Positions 1-23,679 of a stretch of DNA of 64,000 nt are shown here, piece after piece. How positions within the stretch are numbered: the stretch's first letter is position 1; every line of letters starts with the position of its first letter. The notes beneath the pieces were generated by a model that saw only the letters and a program-made list of their open reading frames with translations, was not told where the DNA came from and ran no database searches. The stretch comes from Nectonema munidae (Eukaryota > Nematomorpha > Nectonematoida > Nectonematidae). The stretch covers positions 248,001 through 312,000 of the forward strand of contig JAUIRK010000920.1 of NCBI GenBank assembly GCA_030549495.1, read 5' to 3'. The position numbers and the translations under genes are program-made.

Positions 1-10842
<10,842 letters not shown>

Positions 10843-10889
10843 TTCCCCTTTCAACAACTTCTTCTTTTCTCCTTGATGTTTGTTATAAT

Positions 10890-10912
10890 AATAAATTGTT
10901 GACAAAAATAAA
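10890..10912 (+). terminator. Poly(A) signals of the sirtuin gene
   Basis: Two AATAAA hexamers, at 10890-10895 and 10907-10912, lie 48 and 65 nt after the stop codon. This would give a very short 3' UTR. Confidence 0.6.
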
Positions 10913-12597
10913 TTATTTATCATTTGCATCAATACTTGTGTATGCGTTTGAAAGAAGTTTTCACTTTCAGTTGTTCTCAAACTGGGGTCTCGGATGACAT
11001 ATGGGTTGTGAGTGGTATGCCGCTTTTTAGTTACATTCATGTAACTTTTATCGCTTTGACTGCTAAGAAGTGTTAGAAAATAGATCACTTTTTCACTCGT
11101 ATAAATGGCGATTCTTCAAGAGCTCCTTTTCCTCTAAAGAAGCTACACTAATTTTTATCTTAACTTGCAAAACTCTTCAGCATCGTTAAACATTTACAAA
11201 CACTTGTAAAGAATGGGAAGCACATTGATTGAAACAAACTTGATTGCGTTTCGAATTACGGTGTAAAAAATACGATTTTGATCTTTCGTAAGTTTTTTTA
11301 TATCGAACCGATGAGATCATGTCAAACCCTATTATTTTAGTGATAGCATATTCTATTATTTTTTTAACCACAAACATATGTGTAATGTAATCGATAAAAA
11401 ATAACCTATATTATATATATACATCTAGAATCGTATCCAGGGAGTCTCAAAAGAATTCTTAAGCCTTAAATTGTCTTTCCTACAGATGACGGATGAAAGA
11501 AATATTAATATAGAGAGATAATGGGATATAGAGATTTTGGAACCCTGTTGCTAATACGGTTTTATTTTTAGCCAGCTCTTTTCTGCTTAAGTGTGACATA
11601 AGATTTAATTTTACAAAAGATTGATTGGCAAATTAATATACTTACTCGATTCTTCAAAACTGTTTCTGCATTTTAATTTTGAAATTATGAATTTTTCTGA
11701 TGCATATATCGGATTTGATGTTTTTGAATTGTACTTAACAAACGCTATTATTTCAAATTTATTTCACAACAACAATAACATATATAAAATTGATAGAAAA
11801 ATCATGTGTGATTCACCTTATTTCGTTTTGATTTTTTTTCTTCAGAATTTCGATACGTATATCGTATTTTTTTATTTTGCGGCACGAAAAAAAGTGAAGT
11901 TTGGAAATACGAAATTCTTTTCGAACCGTAATGTATGTCGGCCACACTGCATATGACATGAGGGTTTCTTTATCGAAAACAAAAATAGAAGATCTCAATT
12001 GAAAAAGTAAACAAATCGAATTAAGATTCGGTATTCGTCTTATATTTTATGCACCATTTTTTTGTAATACTTTTATTTTGTTGTGTTAAAATTTATAAAC
12101 TTTAATTCATATCATTTTTTTGAAAATCATTACGTCAAAATTTAGTGAATTAATTTGAAAATTGCTATTCTTTTTCGTTCCATTCTGAGTTACTATGGTC
12201 ACACCTAGTAACAGACGTTCCTCTTATATACAATATATGAGAATGGTTGTAATTGGTTCGATTCTACATTAATTTGATTGATTAAAAAGAAAATATTTTT
12301 GCATCCAATCAGATCAAAGAATCTGCTTAATCTTCCCTCCCGTTGCAAAAAATAGAACATAGCATTTTATATATAGAAGGGCGCTTTAGAGTGGCTTTTA
12401 CTGAGAGGTGGGCGGTTTGTTATTTTTACCTTAATTGACATTTCTCATGTTCACAAATTTATTTATAATTTTGAAGTTTATTCAAAACTTTTAGAATTAA
12501 TGATACCAAGGAAATGAAAATCTTTTGCTTTTAAATATATAAAATGAAATTAAGTTGAATAATTTTGCATATCAATTTTTTTATCTGGCAAACTCTA
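10913..12597. other. Intergenic, AT-rich, no gene seen
   Basis: No reading frame shows family-like composition. An isolated hAT-like terminal sequence (TTGTTCTCAAACTGGGGTC) near 10972 has no partner. A 111-codon plus-strand frame at 11621-11956 is Phe/Asn/Ile-rich and looks like AT-rich noise. Confidence 0.6.
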
Positions 12598-12650
12598 ACA
12601 CAATTTTAATATCTCACAAATCCTTTTGTCCAAATCTGACCATATGTGCT
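12598..12650 (+). repeat. 53-bp direct repeat, left copy
   Basis: Starts ACACAATTTTAATATC and ends GACCATATGTGCT. The right copy at 13839-13891 differs at one base (C versus A). Together they bracket a 1.2-kb block. Confidence 0.85.
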
Positions 12651-12906
12651 CGCTAGATTCACAGATCGTGGAAAAACTTGCTGTTTGGTATACACAAGCT
12701 TCTGTGAGGGCGATAATGGCATGCCAGCGTCCATCCTTAAGAAGAAAGTGAAAAGGACACGAACGATGGGAATAATTCAGCACGGCTCTTTTTCCTCCAA
12801 CCTATCATTGTTCATGGCTGAAAATAACTTAGCCAGAAATGTAGGGAAGCGTATTCTTGAAAACGGCATCGGTCCTCCCATAAATCACCTCAACTTAGAA
12901 AGTTGA
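12651..12906. other. Higher-GC block with open frames on both strands; unrecognised
   Basis: Within the direct-repeat-bounded block, this stretch is clearly richer in GC than its surroundings. It has a plus-strand frame ending in stop TGA at 12904-12906 and a minus-strand frame across the left repeat. I recognise no family. It could be a captured fragment or part of an unknown element. Confidence 0.3.
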
Positions 12907-13124
12907 CAAAATTGTCTGAACCATATGCCTTCATAATTCGTGACTTTCGATACCTGCATCTCTTAAAATACCATGAAAAATTAAAAATTTTGATATTTTC
13001 TAACCTTATAATTTAGTTTGTATATTAGTAGGTATTACCTTGAAAAGTTATAATTATAAAATCAGTTTTGAAAACATTTCACTTAATATATTGAATTTTT
13101 TTCAATAAACATGCCTACTTTTTA

Positions 13125-13800
13125 GAAATAGTCAATCAAATTTTTGATTGATTGGAAATATATCTAATAAATATTCATTCAAATTTTACATAAAATGTAA
13201 GTTTTTATACTAAATCGGCCTTGCTGTTTTCATTTGTGGATTCAATTTTTGCATATAGCATTTGAAAATACCTATGTCAATCTACAGAAATATTTTGAAA
13301 ATTAAATAAAATATCTGTTTTTATACCAAATTGACGATTTTAGTTTCTTTTCTGTGCTCGGTTTTGTATTTTTGCTTTTGAAAATATCTGAAAGCGTCAT
13401 TTAAATTTGCGGTTTACGTCTAAAAACTGTCACCGAAAATATTTTTCTAATTTTAAATAAAATATCTGCTTTTATACCAAATTGGCGATTTTAGTTTCTT
13501 TTCTGTGCTCTGTTTTGTATTTTTGCTTTTGAAAATATCTGAATTTCTATTCAGTTTCAAAAGCATAACGCTTTTATACCTATATTGATAAAAATCGCTA
13601 CTTGATTGGAAATAGTCAATTAAAATTCTGATTAGTGATGAAATTCTCTCTAAAAATGTTTCCTTTAAATTAAAAAAATTGATTTATACTAAATCGACTA
13701 TGCTTATTTTATTTTGGTACTCCATTTTAGCTAATACGGTTAAAAAAATATCTGGAAGTGTCAATTGAAATAGTGATGTATGCCTGAAAATAAGTTTTTT
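13125..13800. repeat. Degenerate tandem array of a repeat family also found at 49.7 kb
   Basis: At least three units share ATAAAATATCTG-TTTTTATACC, GGCGATTTTAGTTTC and TTGCTTTTGAAAATATCTG. Two of them (about 13307-13400 and 13455-13545) are near-identical. Outer parts share GAAATAGTCAAT. A related array lies at 49670-50100. Confidence 0.75.
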
Positions 13801-13838
13801 TTGAAAAAAAATTTTTCTTAAAATCCTTATAAATTGTG

Positions 13839-13891
13839 ACACAATTTTAATATCTCACAAATCATTTTGTCCAAATCTGACCATATGTGCT
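13839..13891 (+). repeat. 53-bp direct repeat, right copy
   Basis: Partner of 12598-12650, with one mismatch in 53 bases as read. Confidence 0.85.
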
Positions 13892-15362
13892 TAAATTAGT
13901 TACATAGTTTAAATATATTTTTATTTTTTATATATTTTGGCTTATAATACTTTATTTAAATCATGTTGAGTATAAAATATTTATTTTAAAAAAGAAAAAA
14001 ACACATGAATATTTTGAAGATTATTATGAGAGGAGGAAGGAACCTGAAAACAATTGAGATCAAGAGAAATCATTTTAAAAAAGGTATGTATCTTGACCAA
14101 ATGGTTTACCATGTTCCAATGAAAAATGTTTAAATCTATAGCTTATCAACTAAGATTACAAATATCATCTCACTAAGGTGGATAGGAAAAACAGAAAATT
14201 TTGAATTGGTCAGATTTATTAAAACTGTCACAGATGCCAATATGAGCATAAGATTTAGTCATAATTGAATTTATCCATCTTTTCTTTTTGCGTGAAAGAA
14301 TGAGTCTTTTAGATGATGAAGCTGGACAACTTTTTGTAATTGAACAAAGAACATCATCAAAGATTTCATGAGAAAAAAACTTTTTAATCTATGTCGCAAT
14401 ATCATCTGATAAAAAAGATTCTTTAATCGGAAAGCTTTGAGAACGGATAAAATCTGTTCAAAATAAATCCTTAGAAAAGCTTTTTCGAACACATATTGCA
14501 GAAAATAAATTTCTGATGAAAGAAGAACTACCAAGAAAGGATAATCATAGAAGGAATAGAAAAATTACATACTGTATAAAAGAAATGTCCATGAGACTAC
14601 CAGCCGATAACGAATTTATAGTTAATGCCTCATTTACGCACAGCTGCAAGTAGAATTTATTTTAAACTTTTTATATTTGACATTGATTGATAGGTTTGAT
14701 CGATTATTTTGAAACGTTTGATTTTCATAAAAAAAAAGCATTACCACTAAATCCAGCAGCATACTTGAAAATGTAGGGTGTATACTGTATATGTGTAAAC
14801 AAATTTTTTATATGTATTTCAATAAAAATTTTATCTTGTCATGAGCTGTCATATTCAAATCATTTTTTACAAGTTTGATGAATTTTTATAAAAAATGATC
14901 ATCACCACTAGATTAAATTTTTTTGTCTTTTCTCCACCAAAAAAATGTTTACATAATATTACAATTTTAATATGTAAGTTATCCAAAAAAACTGTCTTAC
15001 TCCAGAAGTCAGAGAAAAACTAATGTTTATAAATTTTACCTATATTAAAATAAATATTATAATGAAATGATATAATCAGTCATTTTTTTATTTTTGTAAA
15101 CAAACTATTTTGAAAAAACTATTCTACTTTTTTTCAATTTAAACGCTGTTATAATTTTGAGAGTTTATTTTAAGCCTTTTCAAAACTACAATTAAAATAT
15201 GTGTGGGAATCGGTATCCTTGATTGTAAAAAGCCAAGAATAAAGATCAGAAAAAATTTTGGAATCAGTAGAACCACTATTTTCTTCAAGCTCTCTTTTGA
15301 TAGTCTGCCGTTTTGCGTGTATTTTTTGTGTTAAGATGAGTCGTTTTTAGGATTATGATTTC
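13892..15362. other. Intergenic, AT-rich, no gene seen
   Basis: Short frames on both strands near 14270-14540 have no recognised motif. One plus-strand stretch reads LDDEAGQLFVIEQRTSSKIS but it is short and isolated. Confidence 0.5.
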
Positions 15363-15370
15363 GTATACAC

Positions 15371-15689
15371 TAGGGGTCGACAAAGTGGTCGATATCGACC
15401 CCTGGTGGTCCATAGCAGATCTTTAGGGGTCGATAAGATAGGAAAACGCACCAAATTGTTCTATGCTTTTTTTACTTTAAAGTAGTAATAAATCTCCTTT
15501 TTCTTTTTAAACATAGTTTAGCACATTTTAGAGTGTATGATATATGAAACATTTTTGGTTTCTATTTCTCTCTTAATTGTTGACATTGATTAATGCTTTT
15601 ATGAAGCATTTCTATGTGGGGTGGGGGTGGATTTGAAGGCAAATCTTCTATGAAGGGGTCGATGGGTAAAAAAAGTTTGCCGATCCCTG
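15371..15689. mobile_element. hAT-type MITE with 8-bp target duplication
   Basis: Imperfect terminal inverted repeats TAGGGGTCGACAAAGT and (reverse complement of the right end) CAGGGATCGGCAAACT are flanked by a perfect 8-bp duplication GTATACAC at 15363-15370 and 15690-15697. The 319-bp length, 8-bp duplication and TIR consensus CAGGGGTCGGCAAACT are typical of non-autonomous hAT elements. It carries no transposase. Confidence 0.88.
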
Positions 15690-15701
15690 GTATACACGAA
15701 C

Positions 15702-15780
15702 GGGGCGTGAGTAAGGTTAGATGCTGGGTTTCAATAGCTAAAGGTCTTAGGTTCAATCCCGCACCAAGCCTACACACTAC
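15702..15780 (+). repeat. tRNA-derived SINE copy 2 (head only)
   Basis: GGGGCGTGAGTAAGG, GATGCTGGGTTTC and GGTTCAATCCCGCACC align with the other copies. It begins only 4 bp after the right target duplication of the hAT MITE. The tail is missing or diverged. Confidence 0.75.
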
Positions 15781-15942
15781 TTTTATACGTTTTGCGTGTA
15801 TCCAAAGCCATCGGGTATGACAACACGCATGCAAAGCCAAATTTTATCTAAAAAGAAAAGAAAAACTTAAAGACATTTTTGTTAAGTTTCACGACTTCAA
15901 GTAGATTGTGAGTAACAAGGTTAAAGTAAACGGCCGGTCACA

Positions 15943-16497
15943 ATGAAAAGAAAATTCAAGTTATTCTTTGCTGACAGTCCGAGTTTTTTAAATGGAAAAG
16001 GGAAGAAAGAATGGATCTTCTTCTTGTGTATAAATGCTGGATGTAGCCCCAGGTGGAAGAGTATGCTAAGTTCTGGAAGTTTAAAAATTCTCCGATAACG
16101 AGATAATAGAATGCTTCAATTCCCAGGATGACAGAGAAGCGAGACTCCAGAATAAACTAAAGTATTCTTCGATTGTGGATCCGAAGAATTTTAATGTAAA
16201 GAGAAAGCGACTAAGTGATTATAATTTCTGAGTAAATACGAAATCAAACGAACCATAGATCACGGCAGTTAGTTTGGGGAAAATGTTCGTTGTGGAGAGT
16301 AAATTAGACGATAACAGAGGGTATTTACCAAAAAAACGTGTATTGGCTCCTTTTTCTAATTTCGCTGCCTCAAAAGAAGAAGTAGAAATTCTGAAAAAGA
16401 TGAACTTCATAAGGATGGCGAAGATGTTTGCTTTCACTGCTGAAGACGTTTCCTTGTACATAATCCAGAAGTTCGTTGAAGAAGAAACGCGGTTAGA
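15943..16497 (+). other. Unrecognised coding-like block
   Basis: Three successive plus-strand readings have protein-like composition, unlike the AT-rich flanks. They are a frame from ATG 15943 (MKRKFKLFFADSPSFL...), a frame from about 16127 (DDREARLQNKLKYSSIVDPK...) ended by a stop at 16229-16231, and a frame from ATG 16282 (MFVVESKLDDNRGYLPKKRV...). The last one runs into a good donor-like GTGAGTG at 16498. I recognise no family. It could be a decayed retrocopy, a transposon ORF, or exons of an unknown gene. Confidence 0.35.
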
Positions 16498-17059
16498 GTG
16501 AGTGAAAATGAGTTTTAATTTTTCTAATAACTCAACTTTTGAGGAAAGTTAGCCTTTCCTACTTTGCTCACAAACTTGAGGAAACTAAGCCTTTCATACA
16601 TTCCTCTAAACTACATTTCCCACAAAAGAATGAATCAGAATTTGCATTCATTGAACACTTTCTTATCGATTCTTACTACTGTCTCCTTTTCATATTGCAA
16701 ATCTCGGCATAGAAGCAAGCATTGGACTTCCTTACTGGAGGGAACAGGGTTGTCTATATTCTGGCAAACTTGATTTTGGTGAATACTCCACGGTACCTTT
16801 ACAAGCAGGCTACAATGAGTGTGAGGAATCTTTGGACATTGCCTCAATTACATTGTCGAACGCACTTTGCGATGTTTAAGATTTACAAATGGTGAAGAGC
16901 CTTTCATATTATTTGATTAAAATTTCAAAATTCGGTTATTCTTTAAAATAAATGAACTAAAAAAGCTTCAAGTATGAAAAAAAAATCTATAAATTCTTTC
17001 AATTTTCTGTAATATCTTTTATAGTGTAGAACCCTTATAAATTTAAAATTAGTTTTTAG

Positions 17060-17340
17060 AGACATTTACGAATTTGAAAAGTTTAAGGATTGGAACTTCG
17101 AAAAGCAGAATCGAGTGAAAATGCTCTGTTTCTGAAAATCTAGTGGGAACGAAAATGATAATTTAAGCATAATTTTTTCTTCCTATTCAAAGACATGTCC
17201 GAGAAAAGATAAGTGTAGAAGGAAAAGATTTTAAATGATATGGAATCTCCCTTCACTTGATTGATACAGTCGTGCTTGCAAACTGCGGTATCTCATTTTT
17301 TGACTGCAACTACGCATACACTGAATGAATTACGAGGACT
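17060..17340 (+). repeat. Local duplicate block, left copy
   Basis: Shares diverged but collinear sequence with 18495-18760, most clearly TTGATACAGTCGTG followed by TGCAAAC and a GTATCT box. Estimated similarity is well below 80% by eye. Confidence 0.6.
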
Positions 17341-17479
17341 TTAGTGTTTGCAGCTTATATGTACAATGTACGTACATGAATGTGAGATTAAATTATATGC
17401 ATATCATAAGTTTAACATAACACCGATGAGGATTTTTGAAAGAAACATATGGGTGGGAGAAATTGTGAGAGTAATGGCC

Positions 17480-17870
17480 CATAGAATAGGTTAATTTCAG
17501 CACCTAACTTTTTCCGTGGTTGATTTTATTCACTTTATACACCTTAAGAATTTCTATCCCATGAATGGAGTCTTTATACAGGAATTTAAATATTTTGCAG
17601 ACTAATTGCGATTATAAAAAATCAAAAATTTTAGGTTGTCAAGACAGACATCTTACCAAATTTTTTTGCTCATCTCAGCGATTTCAAAAAAATGTGATCT
17701 TCTCACTGTGACGGGCACATCTCTTTTTGTTCCGCCTTTTGCATCTCTTTCTTCGCAGTATGTACTTTTCTTTTATTTCGGAAACACTCACTTTCTTAAG
17801 TGTAATCATTTCACGTAATTAACTAAAATGACAGTCCAGTTATTTCATGAAATCCCTAGGAATTGCATGA
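17480..17870 (+). pseudogene. Decayed duplicate of sirtuin exon E with flanking intron
   Basis: Matches about 6890-7200 through the acceptor (AAAATTTTAGGTTGTCAAG), the exon, the donor (GCAGTATGTACTTTTC) and about 80 nt of downstream intron (TATTTCATGAAATCCCTAGG versus TATTTCATGAAGTCCATAGG). The exon copy has lost the part encoding FFGENLP and has one extra base in an A run before the Cys-Asp codons, so the frame is broken. Because intron is included, it is a DNA-level duplication and not a retrocopy. It sits about 10.6 kb downstream of its parent. Confidence 0.9.
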
Positions 17871-18494
17871 AAGTTCTGGGAGAGTAAAATACTGCAAGGG
17901 ACAGATGTTTTCGCTAAGCTTTTTAGCCAGGTGTGCGCCGAAAAGTTATCCTTTTTTTAAAGACGATTGCCGAAAAAAATATTAAATTTAAGGTCCAACG
18001 CCCATTTATCTAGGATTTTTTAGAAACGTGCCAAACAATCAGGAAGAATCGAATCAATTATTTTGAAGATTTCTCGAATAAATTTGGGATATTCAAATGA
18101 ACTAGCCAAAATCACACATCTGATTGGATGGAAAACATACACATATGTTGAGATAACATTTTTTCATTTTCACTAAATTCTATAAATATTTACATACTTA
18201 ATTAATAATTTTTCTATATTGGATTATTATTGTTCCTTCTCCTCACTAACGTATATTAGTGAATGCTTGCATAACATTGCCCATATCTTTTCCAACAAAG
18301 AAGAAACAAATTATCTCTTTTCGCAATCTTGTATTATAGTTGAAGAATAGGGTGGGTTGACTCCGCGAAATCTCATTTTTCATTGTATAAAACTCAAACA
18401 TTTTTATCCATATTTCATATCTAAGAAATTGGAGTAAGGTGAGTTGATGGCAATGCAAATAATAATCTACAACTTTTTTCCTTACAATAAATCT

Positions 18495-18760
18495 TGTATT
18501 TTAGTAATAAAGTTTGAGGATGAGAACTTTGAAACCCAGCATCCACTCCTAAATACCTACTTCTGAAAGGCTAGATGGCGTTAAAATTCATAATTCCGCA
18601 AAAAAAAAACAAAAAAAATTTCGTTTTATTCAACAACATATTTCAAAAAAAGTTAAGTAAGTAGAGGGAAAGGATTTCAAATGATAGCGAAAAGCCTTTC
18701 ACGTGATTGATACAGTCGTGTCTGCAAACGGTGGCGTATCTAATTTCTTGTCTACCACTG
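18495..18760 (+). repeat. Local duplicate block, right copy
   Basis: Partner of 17060-17340: AAAGTTTGAGGATGAGAAC, GGAAAGGATTTCAAATGATA and TTGATACAGTCGTG recur in the same order. Confidence 0.6.
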
Positions 18761-21700
18761 AAAGAAATGGTAATTATTATTATCAGAGTATTTTGTGTGT
18801 GTCTCTCTCTCTCTCTGATGAACATGAATATCACGACTGTCACATGAAAGGTAAAGGCAAAACCTTAGGGTATAAACACGTGATGTAATTTCTTTCTCAC
18901 AATTCTTTTTCAATTAAATGATGATGACACAAACTCATTTTTCCTCATTCAATCTATAAGGTATTACTACCACCACAAGATAAGTGAATAAATCATCAGC
19001 ATCACCACAAGATATTCCATTTTTTGAAGTGGCACTAAATAGACACTCTCCTTGAAGGACATCTTCTGAAGCAATTTCATGGTAAAATTTGTTTTACGCA
19101 ACTCACCTATTTTCACATACACACAACGACCAAAATATTGTGATCCAATTATAGGGATCTTTAGCAAAGTGCACACATGGTTATGGCATAGAGACATTTT
19201 ACAATACTTACTTTTGTGGATAAGCTTGCTTCCAGACTTTTTCCTTCAAAAAGGCGTTTATTTTACTAGTTTTTAAGCTTGTTCCTTCTTTCAACATTTT
19301 TGACATGACTGAGGGAAAAGGGGCAGTCAACTCGTAGTACTTTTAATTTCACGAAAAGAGTACAACTTGTAATAATGCCCACATTTTTTTCTGGCTAAAA
19401 TGATTTCGCGCCACATTTTAAAATTTAAAAAAAAATCAAAATTTTCAAGAATAATTGCCAAATTTTGTTCAAAAGTAAGTGTTAAGTCCTTCCATTTTTG
19501 GGATAAAAAATTTATGCTAAAAAATGGTTGACCGTATTAACAGTATTTAACTAAAATTATGCGCATTTGAAAGAATTTGGTGAATTTTAACTCTTTCAGA
19601 AACTGATTCATCAAATTGATTTTTATAAAACAATGATGACATTTGTCAAAAAGGAAGTATCTTATAGAAGTGATTCACTTGCAAATAAAAAAAAGTTTAA
19701 ATAATTGAATATTAATTATAGTTAAGAGTTTGTTATGTCTTAATTAATCTGAGAAGATAAATAAATCCAGAAAGTTTGGTAGGTTTTTCGTTTTTAATAC
19801 TAAAAGTTAAAAAGTAGACCAAATTAGTCGAAAACACCAAATTGTAAAACGTTTTTTTGCAATATTTGCCAAATTTTGGTTATTTTTTTTAACTTTTATG
19901 TTATAATGAAAAATATATAGGCTCTTGCGTTGAAATTCCTTCACTGTTCAAAATTTATAACAACTTAGACTATCATAAACATTCAACCTTATAAATTTGA
20001 TTGATTAATTCACTCTGAAATTTGCTTGAAACAGGTTAAATATATTTGGATCACGTCAAATCTTGTTAAAACCTGTAATCAGGTTTATGTGAGTATCATC
20101 AATTCGAAGTTCTTTAGAATATTTTTTTCCTCTCTGTAAAATGATGTATTCATTTATCTTACTAATTTTATTATTCTTTTCGCTTTCCTCATTCTATTAG
20201 TAGATAAAATTGTGGCACATGTGGCATAAATTTCATGCAAATTTTTTTACGAAATTCTAATTTACACGAATGCATTTTGGTACTCTAGTACGAGTTCACT
20301 GACTCCTTTAAATTGTTAGACAAGATTCATTTGCAAAAAGTTGCGGCAATTAGCGTACTTATCTCTACACTTCTCTTCTGCCTGTATATACAAGAATATT
20401 TCGAAAAGGCTGGTTGTTTCAGAATTTCTCCCTTCCACAGACACTTTACTTCGTGTTGATGAATGATCAAATTTTGTCTTCAAGAAGATGACTTGATTAT
20501 TCTAGTGTAGGGATGGGAAAGCTGCAGAACGTCTTGAGTCAAGTGCTGCTGTCTTTGCTTAGCTTTCTTTCTACACTGCAAGTCTCAACAATTCCGATCT
20601 CAAACATTTCTTTTCGGATTTCAATGCTGTAAGCAGGTTTTGTAAAAAAAATCAATTTCGATCATTCGATACGACTTGTGATTGATAAGTAATAAGTATT
20701 CTAAGCTTATAACTTTGTAATTTTTCTAAACAAGTATCAAACTATCTAACAAAAAAATTAACTATATACCTAATCTATAAATAGCATATACAAACTTACT
20801 TACTAAAATAATGACATTTTTGATTCATTAAACTGGCAAAGAAACTTCCACGTCTTTTGGAACATTATTTTCAATAGAAAAATTTCCATGCTTCGAAAGA
20901 ATTTTTTATAATTTCTTTGATTCGTCATTAAACAGTTTGGAAATATTTTATTGTACTTAGGAAAAAAATTTTTAGTTCCAAAATATTTTAACTTAGTCCA
21001 AAACAAAAGGCATCAAAAAAGGCCGTGGGTCGTTATTGATAAGCAATTTTTTTCATAGAGCAATTATTCAAAGTATTTCTACCTACAATTTTGTGTATAG
21101 ATCAAAAAAAAAATTTTTTTTTAATTTTAAAAAAAAAATTCAACTCACTCTAATATAGCTACAAAAATAGACTATGGTCAATTTCAAAGTTTTTGCATGT
21201 CCTTTAAAATAGAATTTGTTATAGCTTTAAAAAGCGGATCCCATACCTGACCCACTTGGTCAGGGAGGAAAGGGTAGAAAACAAAATGGTATTTTCACTC
21301 CCTCTTCCCATGACATGCCTTGAAGTGATCAATCAAAGAACTCATTTCTATTTGTTTATGGATAGTGGTTTCTTATTCCTGCCTTTGCATCGAAGTTTGT
21401 GTACTTTATTACAAAAATGTATTTTTTTTTTATAAAAAAAATATGACTATTTTGTCATATATAAAATGTTCTAGCGTTTGCCATACCAAATTCTTTGACA
21501 ATGTGCTCTTAGTATCACTTTGAATTTTCTTTTAGAGTGAATATTACATACAAGAGATGCTTCTCTTTCAGTAGGCATTGAAGTTCTGTGCTAAGTTTTC
21601 ACTAATCTAAAAGTACCTAAAAGCTCCTTTCATCATAACTCAAAAGAGTTTACAGAAATATGGGAACAAGATTTTTTATAAATAAACTTTTTTTATATTC

Positions 21701-23679
21701 CTATATCTATACTCTATATTTTTTAATAGAGAGAGAGAGAGAGAAAGAATTTATTCAAAATTAATTTATATGAAAAATATATGTGCAAACATTCCATGGA
21801 GGATCAAAAAGCGCGAGCCGATTTCCTATTTTAATTGTATACACATTTTGATATTCCTGAATTCATTCCAATCAAAAGCTTGGGAGATACGTAAATTTAA
21901 AAGCGGAATCAACACAAAGCTCGCCATATTAATTTGAAGACATTTCAGGGGCGCTTCAAAAAGTCGTTAACAAGGCTTTATAATGATGATCCTTGACTTA
22001 TGGAAAGTCGACATTCTTTCAACTCTTTCGTTTATTCGCATACTTGACGAAGCGTAATTATTTCGTAAGCCAGTTGGCAGCTGGTTTGACATTTCTAGTG
22101 TAGCTTTCAGCTCGTAAGTTTATGAAATTGTGAAAGATATTGCCCCAAAGTTGTTTTGCTCGCTGTGAAAAGTAGTAATATTATTATTTGAATAGCAAAA
22201 AAAAGAGTAAAGTTGATTTTTACTAGCTATAAAGTTACACCATACCTCTCTAATTTGATATTTTCATGAAATTATTGGATTTATAGATGGCGTTAGTATG
22301 TTGTCTACCCCAAAATTATATAACCACATTTTTTCAATGATAACTAGAAAAGTAAGCTTTTTTTTTTAATTTTTTTTATTCCCTCCACTTATTTACTTTA
22401 GTCAAAATTTAGATCTGTCCAAACTTTCGTCTAATTTTTTTCTAACCTAAAATTTGTTAGGATTTCTGTTTTTGAGGATTCGTAGGAACTAGCGAAATAT
22501 TTAGATCTATATTAGCAAAATAACAGGGTAATCTTTTTTCAGGGAAAAACTTTGAAAATCTTCCATATTAACCGTGTTTTTCGGAAACTCACTTCTATAT
22601 TTAAATCTTCTTGACATCAAGATTATTTATATGATCATCATTCATCATACTTCTCTTTTTCCCACATAAATTATGGAATTTTTACCCCCCTTTAAAACTA
22701 CATGATTGCGAGAATGCCATGTTTATATCTGTTCTACAAAATTTTACTTACTCTCAAGATTCAGCAGTTGCATTACAAAAATTAATGAATATTCATAACT
22801 TTGATGATGTTTTATGACGTCAAGGAAGAAGTGAAATCGTTCTCTTTTATATTAAAAAGCACAAAATAACGAAAATGACTGTGGCTTGTGACGCAAAAAT
22901 GTTTTGAATTCTTTCAAAAAATGTTTTTATTTCATTTTCGCTCACGTAATGAGTGTGAGATTCGGCCCTGAAAGTTGTATATATTAGTGGCATGGAAAGA
23001 CCACTGGGAGACAACAAAAGTGAGGAAATAGTATATAACAGGAACGCCTAAAATCATGACCAAGTGCAAAAATATGCATGCAAAGCAGTTCAAACAATTT
23101 CGTAGATAATGAACCTCTAAATCTGAAACAGCTTGTACAATTTATGAGCTTTAATAATAATTGAATAGTATTAAAAAATGATTTAGAAATGATAGCAAAG
23201 TTTTTTGACTCACCTTCTTTTGTCTGGAAAATAGGCTTCTAGAAATCCTTCTTTCTAACATTTATTTTTCCTTCAACATACTAATGTCAATCAGCACGTC
23301 TACTAGATAGTTGCTTAGGAATAGCACTAAGTAATCATTCTTACCTAATCCTGAAGATTTAGCTTTTGATTTGCAAAATTGTTCTTTGTGCCAATACTGA
23401 TTTACACATTTAAACTATTTGTGCGCTTTGATATGTCTTGCTTCCAAAATTTGATCTTGTCTCTAAATCAAGTTTGGCATCGCTGGTATATAACGTATAT
23501 GTGTAACAAACAAAGTATCTCTTTTACTGACTACTATATTTTTGATTACAAAATCCATGAATTATTATTTCAAAATCCTAATGAATGTCAAAAAATGTTC
23601 AATTAGCCTTTGTCTATCCTTTAATTAAGAAGGTGATACATTCATCACATATGATGTTTCATTGAACTTAAATCCGCAG
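18761..23679. other. Long intergenic stretch, no gene seen
   Basis: A CT-rich microsatellite lies near 18803-18820 and a GA microsatellite at 21727-21746. Short frames are scattered and none shows a recognisable motif or consistent splice phase. Confidence 0.55.

Noticed and set aside
10963-10990. hAT-like terminal sequence GTTCTCAAACTGGGGTC
   Set aside because: No inverted partner or 8-bp duplication was found within reach, so no element can be defined.
15562-15840. 92-codon minus-strand frame and an overlapping plus-strand frame
   Set aside because: They span the hAT MITE end and the SINE head. Both are repeats without coding content.
18967-19197. 76-codon minus-strand frame with protein-like composition (IGSQYFGRCVYVKIGELR)
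   Set aside because: No known motif, no consistent splice sites and no neighbouring exon. The shared word TGTGGATAAGCTTGCT with transporter exon 2 is short enough to be chance.
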